Below are positions 55,755 to 64,000 of a stretch of DNA of 64,000 bases, one piece after another. The stretch comes from Helichrysum umbraculigerum. Its lineage: Eukaryota; Streptophyta; Magnoliopsida; Asterales; Asteraceae. The stretch is taken from the NCBI GenBank assembly GCA_949592205.1, contig CATIUR010000003.1, positions 149,977,259 to 150,041,258 of the forward strand, written 5' to 3'. Each line of letters starts with the position of its first letter. Position 1 is the first letter of the stretch. The position numbers were made by a program, and so were the translations under genes. The notes beneath the pieces were generated by a model. That model ran no database searches. It was given only the letters and a program-made list of their open reading frames with translations, and was not told the DNA's origin.

Positions 55755-56568
55755 AGTAACAAAACTAAATAGAATACAATCAAACATGTTTTATCTGCTA
55801 ACATAATTACCTCGAAAACGTTCGATCAAGATGGTTACATCTGCTTATGAGAACCCCTTGATGAAGATCGCTAATCAACAAATAGTTATAAAAAAATCAA
55901 TAACTATTTACATGAACCCAAACACATAAAACTTAAACCCTAAACTAACAAAATCGAGCAAAAAGGAAACCCTAAAACAACAAAAATCAGAGCATTAACT
56001 TAATAAATCAAGTTTGTAATCAACATATAGATTGTACAAACACAACAATGGGTAAGATAAAGATGAATTGATATACCTAAATTCACGATGAAGCTCAAAG
56101 AAGATATCTAGAAATCGATGGTGTGGAGAAGATGATGAGAGAAAGATTTTTAGTAGAGGAATGGAAAAATCAGATAAAGAGTTTGAATAGATGTGATGAA
56201 TTAGAATTCTTGTTCGTCGAGGTACCAGTGGGAAGGGAGTGGGAAGGGAGGCGTTCATAGCAGTTTAATGATGATGTGAGGCGTGAAAAGTACATTTATC
56301 ATTTTCAAGAAATTGGGCGGTCCAAAGGTCTCTTTATATCTAAAAACTCACGCATAATTCAAATTTAAATTTAAACTAACTTTTGAGTCTATTAAAAAAA
56401 ACTCAAAATAACCACAAAATTTCTTGCACCACATTAAGGCACGTCATCATGATAAGTAGCCTAAGAATTCGCCAAATCAGCGGAATGATATAAGTATAAA
56501 CCCCCTTTTATTAGATAGGAGAGATGTGAATTAAGAGGAAAAAGAGGATGGTATATGCATAACAAATA
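55755..56568. other. Intergenic DNA, unassigned
   Basis: Should join 46294-47147 before insertion of the element. The minus-strand ORF at 55995-56258 is serine- and leucine-rich without a domain, and its CT-rich sequence looks like a leader rather than a coding region. Nothing else is recognised. Confidence 0.4.
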
Positions 56569-56610
56569 CTAGTATAATACCCCCGTGCTATGCAGCGAAA
56601 TTTATATTAT
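56569..56610 (-). mobile_element. Helitron-like 3' terminus
   Basis: On the minus strand the sequence carries a weak GC hairpin (cgctgcatagcacgggggt), then a few bases and CTAG followed by T at 56569. A hairpin about 10 bases before CTRR is the Helitron 3' signature, and 'tactagtataatacccgtgc' is a common plant Helitron end. The element would extend right; its TC 5' end was not found. Confidence 0.5.
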
Positions 56611-56751
56611 TTTACTGTAAATAGTGATTTAAGATAGTTACATGATTAACCGTGACAATTGGTTGATGGTGGTAGTTTGCTTATATATAGGGTTCAAGAT
56701 TTGAGATAGCATAGATAGAAAAGTGAAAAAATGTGAAATTTTTGTAGTTAT

Positions 56752-57093
56752 ATTGTACAATGAAAATTACACAAACTATAAAAAGAATTGTTGAGTCGTA
56801 CTTCTTAAAATTTTCCAAAAATAAAATAACAATATGCTTTATTAGTAGTTATAGATTATAGATATATTGTACAATAAAAATTACACAAACTATAAAAAGA
56901 ATTGTTGAGTTTTACTTCTTAAAATTTTCCAAAAATAAAATAACAATATGCTTTATTACTAGTTATAGATTATAGATATATTGTACAATAAAAATTACAC
57001 AAACTATAAAAAGAATTTTTGAGTTTTACTTTTTAAAATTTTTCAAAAATAAAATAACAATATGCTTTATAAGTACTTATAGATAATTAACAT
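56752..57093. repeat. 114-bp tandem repeat, three units
   Basis: Units begin at ATTGTACAAT at 56752, 56866 and 56980 and run through 'aatatgctttat'. Identity is high between the first two units and a little lower in the third. AT-rich, non-coding, possibly inside the Helitron-like element. Confidence 0.9.
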
Positions 57094-58053
57094 ATAATAA
57101 CTATCAAATGTGTTTTTTGCTTGCCTCATAAGTTTGATTAATGTTAAGTATCTATTATGTTCAAGTCACCTCAATTCAATAAAAATTGAACATGATATTT
57201 AGGAGTGTTTACCTCAAACTATAAGGGGCAAAATGAATGGGTCGGGTCGTATCGGGTCGGGTCACGAGTCTATATGGGTTTGTATCTAAATGGGTCCGGA
57301 TCTAGATGAGTCATTTAGAAGGATGGGTCTAAACGAGTATGGGTCAAATGGGTTTCGAGTCGGATCGACCCATCGGGTGTCCACCATTTTTTTTTTATTT
57401 GAGTGAAAAATGAAAAAAAAATAAAATGAGGTGAATAAAAAATTTTTTTTACCCGCTAGACCCGTTGGTTAATTGTTATACAATTGGAGGTTATATTAAA
57501 TACCCATTTATACCCATCCAAAGGAATGGGGGGAGACCTAACAAACTCATCCCCTCATAAATATAAAACAAGTTGACCCATAAATAACCAATGGGTCTAA
57601 ACTTGCTACATCTACCTCAAACTAAAAAGTTTGATTTAACTTTCGTTGATGGGGTTATATGAAAATATGAGTAGTTATTTCTAAATAAATGTAAGTATTT
57701 ATTTATCAATTCCATGAAAATAACATGTATTTATATTTAGTTTAAGGTTATTGTATAATCATTCCTTATGGTAGGAACCGTATGAACGATCTTTTTCACT
57801 TTTTTTCATACACTTTTTGCAACAAAAATTATGCCGAAATTATTAAAAAATTCCCCTCTTTAATATTAGATCGATTTAATATATATATATATATATATGA
57901 TACACAAATTACAGTTGTATATCACAACTATTATGTGTGATACTATGATTAACACTAATTTTTTATGATGTGTATGTGTATGTATCACATATCTTTTAAA
58001 AAAATTATATCATATTAAAGAGTATAAAATTCTAATAATTTGATATAAATTTT
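57094..58053. other. Intergenic AT-rich DNA
   Basis: No gene seen. 57235-57380 has repeated 'gggtcggg', 'atgggtc' phrases, with 'gacccat'-like complements at 57450-57600, which could be a fold-back element. A (TA)n run lies at 57879-57899. Confidence 0.6.
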
Positions 58054-58273
58054 GGGTTTTGCTAACGTGTGCCCCCCGTGGCACACTTTAAGCCGCATTT
58101 AATGAAGTATAAATTTCTTTAAATATTATCATTTATATTTAATACTCATTAATTTAATTTAATATTTACCTTTTGTTATACACATATTAATTATAAATTC
58201 TGATATTTAAAGAAATTTCAACTTCATTAAATGCAGCTTAACGTGTGCCACGGGTCACACGTTAGCAAAACCA
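58054..58273. mobile_element. Fold-back MITE with 9-bp TSD (Mutator-like)
   Basis: Terminal inverted repeats read GGGTTTTGCTAACGTGTG and its complement. The inner arms also pair (aagccgcatttaatgaagt with acttcattaaatgcagctt), so the whole 220 bp can form one hairpin. The flanks carry ATAAATTTT at 58045-58053 and 58274-58282, a 9-bp duplication typical of Mutator-type transposition. No coding capacity. Confidence 0.85.
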
Positions 58274-58282
58274 ATAAATTTT

Positions 58283-58800
58283 TTTATCACAAAAATTATT
58301 TATTGTTAAAGTTAAATATAAAAATGTTTGTTCCTACTGTTAAGAAATATTATATTTGAACATTTCCCTTACACACTTTATTACAGGGGTTGATATATAC
58401 AGCAATTTCTTTTATTCATACATCAAAATTATGCATTGCAGTGTTGTACAATACTGCTTCAGAATGTATAAAAATTGATGTATGAATCAAGAGATATGTT
58501 GTATTTATCACTACCCCTTTATTATAGTTTAAAGTTTATACGGTATGCGTTTTTTCTTTGCTTCATAAATTACATTAAAAGCCCCACGTGCTTAAAACGC
58601 GTAAACTACAATAAACCGCCTCGTAACGGAATCACTACAACATCCTGTCAGAAAAAAAAAAAAAAAAAGAAACGTAATAACAACAAAAATAAATAAAAAC
58701 TAAATAAATAACTATCTAATCTAAATAAAAAATATTTACTGTAAAAAACAAAGTAAAATAACAATATTTTTTATTATATTATATTTTGTATACTTGACTT
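58283..58800. other. Intergenic DNA with a short inverted repeat
   Basis: Around 58413-58490, 'attcatacatcaaaatt' pairs with 'aaaattgatgtatgaat', separated by about 40 bases, giving a possible hairpin or MITE remnant. The ORF at 58475-58696 is not convincing. A poly-A-rich run lies at 58650-58667. Confidence 0.55.
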
Positions 58801-59237
58801 GATATCGACATTTAATCGAAGTGCAGTATCCCACCGACGGCAAAACATCAGATTCACATTCCTTACTGCCACGTGGCATCCTTACATCCCTAATATAAAA
58901 ACAACACTCTACCATCGCCGTCGACGGTATATTTTTTATTTTCCATAGGGATTATATATATATTTTCCCATTTTTTTCTAAACATTAAAATATAATAATT
59001 CGTAATGAATGCAATCCGTAAGTAATTCATCAGCCGACTGATCTGTCAAGAAGATTTAAGTGCTATTTTCCTTATAGGTAAACTAACTTTTTATATTTTT
59101 TATTTTTTCAGATTCTTTATTTTTATTTATCGAGGTTAGTTAGCTGTTGAATTGAGGTTTGATTTTAGGGCTTTTGATGACAATGCAGCTGTTATTTGCT
59201 GACTGATTTCGTTGTAACTGTAATTTCTCAAGATACG
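58801..59237 (+). promoter_or_regulatory. Promoter and 5' UTR of the SFH gene
   Basis: A perfect palindromic G-box GCCACGTGGC lies at 58868-58877; bZIP and bHLH factors bind such sites. A second palindrome CCGTCGACGG lies at 58917-58926. A TATA-like tatatata lies near 58954-58962. A candidate 5' UTR intron (ATAG|GTAAAC at 59078 to TTTTTTCAG near 59111) is possible. The ATG is at 59238. Confidence 0.55.
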
Positions 59238-62200
59238 ATGTCTGGACCACTCGATCGATTCGCGAGGCCTTGTAAGTAGTTTCTTCTGTAATTCTTTTAG
59301 TTGATTAATTTCGATATGTTAGTATGTTAATTGTTTACGTTGTTGCAAGAATTGCGTGGTGTGATTGAATTGGAATGTGTGTACATTTTGGGCCAAAAAT
59401 TAGGGTTTTGGTAAAGTTAGGTTCTTTGAATATCAAGCATAATCTGTGTTTTGTATGTATTTTATTTTACTTCTTTCCAATTTGAGGAATCATTATTTTT
59501 ATCATTTAGAATATCTTTACTGTGTATTTCATTACTCCGTATCAAGTTTTATCAGATCTTTATCTGAATGTGGTAAAATATGTAGACTTGGACCCAAGAA
59601 TATTCAAGATTCCTTGACAAACTGAGCATGTAAGGTACAGATACGTACATTGGATTGGTAGGTCAGTATACACTGATAGTAAATGTCGAGTTTCTCTATT
59701 CGTTGGAATGTGTTGTCTAGACAGTCACTATCTTTCAGAAGTTTTAGAGTCCTATGCTTTGAATGTATATAGTTAAAGGCAAAATAGGAGTTGTTTAATG
59801 CTTATGTGATTTGATATAAATCCGTTTCCAGTGGATACTCCAGTTAAGATAAGATATAAATCACAAAAGATATATCTCTGAATAGATATTGTACTATTCA
59901 TCATGCATCGGTTTATTCTATCTGAATTTATAAAGCATCACTCAATATCCCAAAAAGTGTATGTCATAATGTCATTGATGCTAAGGTGTTAGAGATATAC
60001 ATATTTACATGTTAGCTACTACTTCATAGGCTTTGAGGGGTCATCTGGCAATGATGAAAGATCCGACAGAAGAGAACGAAGGTCTGATTTTGAAAATTCT
60101 GAGGATGAAAGGAGGACAAGGATTGGTTCACTGAAAAAGAAAGCACTTAATGCATCTAGCAAATTTAAACATTCTCTCAAGAAAAAGAGCAGTAGGAGAA
60201 AGAGCGACGGTCGAGTCAGCTCTGTTTCTATTGAGGATATTCGAGACGTCGAAGAACTAAGGGCTGTTGATGCATTTCGTCAAGCACTAGTTTTGGATGA
60301 ACTGCTTCCAGAAAAGCTTGATGATTATCATATGATGTTGAGGTACTCTATTTAGCTTTAAAATTTATCGTTCATAATTGGAAGCAACCGTTTGTCATAA
60401 GCTGTATGATTATGCTGCATCATAGACACACTTCACGGATCCCCATGCTGTACATGAGCCTGGAGAATCAAGTTGGTAGAAACTGATGCCAGATATTTTA
60501 GTTGTTTAACTTCTTTTCTAACGATATAAATTTACAACATAGTTTGCAATGACAAAGGATACACAGGAAAAAGCATCCCGTTGTTAATTAAAATAATTCC
60601 TACTAGCTTTGAGCTCTTTTAGTTCACTGGCTCACTATTTTAATGAAGTTTTATTGTTGTCTAAGATGCCGGGTGTGTTTGGCACCTCCATTTTTGGGGC
60701 TTCTAGGGGTTTGATTATCTGAAATTTAGAAGCTCAAGCTCTTGTAAATAGTAATCCCCATTTGGCAAAGTAAATTGAGTAGGGCTTTTTGAAAAAATAA
60801 GCCCCTAGAAGCCCTGAAAATACTTCAAGTAGCTTATAGAAGTCCCTAAGGGTTTCTCCAGCTCAAGCTCTAGCTAGTACCAAACATACACGATATCGGC
60901 TAATATACTGATTGCCAGGCTGGATTAGGCTACAACAAAATGCATCCACTAAACTTGTTATGTTATCCTTTCTTGCTTTAGATTGACTTTTCTGTATATG
61001 CTTTTAGGTTTCTAAAAGCAAGAAAATTTGATATCGAAAAAGCAAAGAATATGTGGGCTGATATGATCCAGTGGAGAAAGGAATTTGGCACCGATACAAT
61101 CATTGAGGTTGATAAATTTGTGGAATATGTTTAATAAGTATGCTTTGTTTAAATCTAATGCATCTGTAACTAACTAACTATATGTAAGTACTGATGTTCT
61201 CTTCTACTGAAACCTTTTCAGGATTTCGAATTCAAAGAGTTGGATGATGTATTGAAGTATTACCCCCATGGTAATCATGGAGTAGACAAAGAAGGAAGAC
61301 CTGTTTACATTGAAAGATTGGGGAAAGTTGATCCTAACAAACTCATGCAAGTTACAAGCATGGATCGTTACATTAAGTATCACGTGCGTGAGTTTGAGAA
61401 AAGCTTTGCTTATAAGTTTCCTGCTTGTTCAATTGCCGCAAAAAGGCACATAGACTCAAGCACAACAATTTTGGATGTTCAAGGCGTGGTTTGTTTTCCC
61501 CCTGTGCTAATCAATATATTGACTCATATGATGATGTGGCATCGACTAATCGACATTTTATAATGTTTCAGGGATTGAAGAACTTCTCTAAGAGTGCTCG
61601 GGAGCTCATAATGCGGCTCCAGAAAATTGATGGCGACAATTACCCTGAAGTAACAATTTATTAACTGGTTAAACTACATCATGCTTTGTATATTACTACG
61701 GCTCTTAATTAACAACTTGGTACCATGAATATGTGCAGACGCTCAATCAAATGTTTATTATCAATGCTGGTCCTGGTTTTAGATTGCTCTGGAATACTGT
61801 GAAGTCATTTCTGGATCCCAAGACAACTTCAAAGATTCATGTATGTTTACTGTTTACTTCATAAGATTGCTGGAAAGTCTCCTTCTGTATGTCATTGATC
61901 TTTTAGTTTGCTTCTCTCTCAGGTTCTTGGAAACAAGTACCAGTGTAAATTGCTTGAGATTATTGATGCCAGGTAGCTCATGATATATGTTTATTAATTT
62001 TCATATAACAGAATTACTGTTTTAGACTTCCTTTCGATGAACATGATGTATATGGAAAATACATGCATACGTATGTGTATATATGTACCTAGTATTCAGG
62101 ATATTACGGTATTACCTTTTATCTATTTATTATGGACTTCTGTAAAATAAACTTGGAGAACTGTGCAGTGAATTGCCAGAATTCCTAGGTGGCACCTGTA

Positions 62201-63890
62201 CATGTGCAGATCAAGGGGGTTGTCTTCTATCTGATAAAGGTCCATGGAAGAACCCTGAAATATTGAAGGTTCTTATGGAGCTCTAAGCTGCAGTTTTGGT
62301 TTTTGTTTTGTGATCTTGTATACTCATATCCTTTTGAGTTTCATCTTCACTTGTTTTCTTTTACTCAGTTGGCTCTTAATAGTGAAGCACGGCGTGCTAG
62401 ACAGGTGGTCAAAGTTTTAAACAGCGAGGGGAAAGTTGTTGCTTATGCCAAGCCTCAGTTACCCATGGTCAGACACTTTGAACTGTTGTTATTTGCTTGT
62501 GATTGCATATATTTTTCTAGCAATCGTTGAAAATCTATATTGTTATGCTTTTGACCAGCTAAGAAGCAGTGATACATCCACTGCTGAGTCGGGCTCAGAA
62601 GCTGAAGATATTGCATCTCCGAAAGCATTATTGAATTATTCCCATCTTAGGCTGACTCCTGTTCGTGAAGAAGTGAGTGTTGAATTTTTTTTTCTCGTTG
62701 GTAAAAATGCAACTGAAATCCAACCATATGCGAATGATACATTCTTGTCTTATGAGAACTGCATAACTTTGCGTTTGGAATGAAATTTCCCTTGAATATT
62801 ACAAGTTTATTTCGTTGGCATGTTTCTGAGTTAAACTACATATGAGGCCATTGACATGATGTAGATTGATGGTGTTTAGATGGTATTGCCACTTTTCAAG
62901 ACATCCAGCTAATATGGTCGAACACAAACTTAAAGTATTTGTCAAGTGAACTTTTCTATTTTCTAGTGGACAGAATAAAGTTATCCCTTCGCTTCTTGTG
63001 CCAAATACAATAAAATAACATAAAGCTACAAAGAAGTAATAGAACAGCTTAGTTTTGTTGGAAATTTTTATGTACAAATTCTTACCTTATATTCAGCATT
63101 ATCCTCTTATACATATATCAATATTAGCTACAAATAGCTTGCATTATGATGCTGAAAACTGCAGATACCTATTTGGTTCCCATCAAGTTAGGTCCAAATT
63201 TTATTTGGTGATTCTTGTTTGCTTGTACCTTAATTTTGATAAGTACTCATATTTTTTTTCTTGTTGGTATATAGTCTAAGGTGATTGGAGCTACAAGCTA
63301 TGCTGGTCAATTTTCTGGATATGATGAGTATGTTCCCATGGTCGATAAGGCTGTTGATTCTGTATTAAAGAAGCAAGCATCAATGCCAAAGCCATCTGTT
63401 CCAAAAGGTTAGTGATGCGATTTTGTCACGTCAAGAGAATGGTGTGCTTATATTTTTCTGTAAACTTCCAAAGGTGCCTAAGAGACTAATTCAAGGAGGC
63501 CCCATGTGTACAGGAATACCTCTGGAATCTGCTGCTCAGGAGGCGCCAAAAACACTTAATGATCGAGTGTTGGCATTTCTTATGGTTTTCTTCATGACCA
63601 TTTTCACACTCTTCCAATCGACAGTGACCCGTGTGACTAAAAGGCTTCATAACATCTCATCTGAGGATGCCCAAAACATGCCGAGGGAAGAAGTCCAACC
63701 TCCGTCTGCAACTCCATCTGCAGAGGCAGAACTTGTTTCCTCTGTTTTTAAAAGACTTGGGGAACTTGAAGATAAGGTTGACACACTCAAAGCAAAACCA
63801 TCTGAGATGCCTTATGAGAAAGAGGAATTGCTAAATGCTGCTGTTTGCCGTGTTGATGCATTAGAAGCAGAACTAATTGCTACCAAAAAG
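59238..63890 (+). CDS. SFH: Sec14-like phosphatidylinositol transfer protein (SFH family), 3' end missing
   Basis: Moves phosphatidylinositol/phosphatidylcholine between membranes and presents PI to lipid kinases; plant SFH proteins act in membrane traffic and polar growth. Exons by GT-AG reading: 59238-59271, 60030-60342, 61008-61107, 61222-61488, 61572-61649, 61739-61840, 61923-61972, 62169-62268, 62369-62467, 62559-62672, 63275-63407, 63514-63890. They sum to 1,767 bases, 589 codons with no stop. The protein starts MSGPLDRFARPCFEG, then a basic serine-rich segment, the CRAL-TRIO N-terminal helix region (residues about 85-150, FLKARKFDIEKAKNMW), the lipid-binding domain (about 150-345, YYPHGNHGVDKEGRPVYIERLG, FIINAGPGFRLLW, LPEFLGG), a hydrophobic segment (482-497) and a coiled coil. 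The family's C-terminal nodulin-like tail, roughly 30 residues, should lie beyond the window. Which SFH paralogue it is cannot be settled. Confidence 0.93.
60670..60891. mobile_element. MITE (hAT-like) in intron 2 of the SFH gene
   Basis: Imperfect terminal inverted repeats 'gggtgtgtttggcacc' and 'agtaccaaacatacac' bound a 220-bp fold-back sequence whose inner arms also pair (ggggcttctaggggttt with aagcccctagaagccc). TIRs of the 'gtgtttgg' type are common in plant hAT MITEs. An 8-bp TSD was not seen clearly. Confidence 0.65.
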
Positions 63891-64000
63891 GTAAACAAAC
63901 ACACATGCCGACTTTCTTTTTGATTGCTGGATTGATCTATCCTCACAGATGTGAGTAATTAAGGTTTCTAAAACTTAAGCAGTAAATTACAACCTTCTTG
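63891..64000 (+). other. Start of intron 12 of the SFH gene
   Basis: Follows AAAAAG|GTAAAC. The remaining exon or exons lie beyond the window. Confidence 0.7.

Noticed and set aside
55995..56258. 87-aa minus-strand ORF as a small gene
   Set aside because: CT-rich leader-like composition, no domain and no neighbouring gene structure.
59238..59271. Reading straight through the first SFH exon
   Set aside because: A GTAAGT donor follows at 59272 and the next coding block at 60030 joins in the right phase, so this is a short first coding exon.

Overview
This window is plant nuclear DNA, from a eudicot and possibly Asteraceae. That family is a judgement from the style of the retroelements and was not tested. 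It is AT-rich and has long LTRs, PBSs matching initiator tRNA-Met, MITEs and a Helitron-like end. There is one intron-rich host gene, at the right edge. About 55 kb of the 64 kb is LTR retrotransposon sequence, much of it nested.

Layout. 1-7555: the upstream part of a minus-strand Ty3/gypsy-type element (LTR 3985-7555, PBS, a gag-like ORF 3812 to 672). A 2,356-bp solo LTR (820-3175, TSD CTGTC) interrupts the ORF. 7556-12412: a decayed minus-strand Ty1/copia element (pol and gag remnants, LTR 11534-12412) into which the previous element inserted. 12413-12787, 42921-43834 and 45876-46293: pieces of an older plus-strand LTR-like sequence that hosts later insertions. 12788-42920: a large copia element, about 12.8 kb without insertions, with 525-bp LTRs, TSD CGACA, long gag, pol, and an extra protein-coding region between pol and the 3' LTR (SIRE-like layout). 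Inside it, 20394-37697 is a minus-strand gypsy element (LTRs 2,327 bp, TSD TGTCA). Inside that element's second LTR, 27479-35750 is a plus-strand element with no coding capacity (LTRs 1,956 and 1,977 bp, TSD ATAAA). 43835-45875: a solo LTR-like unit. 47153-55749: a minus-strand gypsy-type element with 2,303-bp LTRs (TSD AATCA) and a decayed body. 55755-59000: intergenic DNA with a Helitron-like terminus, a 114-bp tandem repeat and a fold-back MITE. 59238-64000: a Sec14-like phosphatidylinositol transfer protein gene (SFH family), 12 coding exons visible and 589 codons in frame, with the 3' end outside the window.

The most unusual signal is not a gene. Most LTR families here carry clusters of short palindromes at a consistent place. 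In the two copia LTRs they lie just upstream of the TATA box. In the gypsy-type LTRs they lie downstream of a leader that ends in a GTAAG-type splice-donor sequence. One palindrome (GCGACACAA, spacer, TTGTGTCGC) occurs in both the 12.8-kb copia element and the unrelated solo gypsy-type LTR. A second class built on CCG-S-CGG occurs in another copia LTR and in two gypsy-type LTRs.

The copia element is also unusual in expression layout. Gag and pol share a frame but are separated by UAA and then UAG. The UAG is followed by CAGUCA, which fits the CARYYA read-through consensus, and it also forms the AG of a good plant 3' splice site. Further acceptor-like sites sit just before the gag AUG and just before the extra ORF. 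Limits: boundaries, TSDs and exon joins were read by eye; LTR identities are hand counts; no database search was possible.
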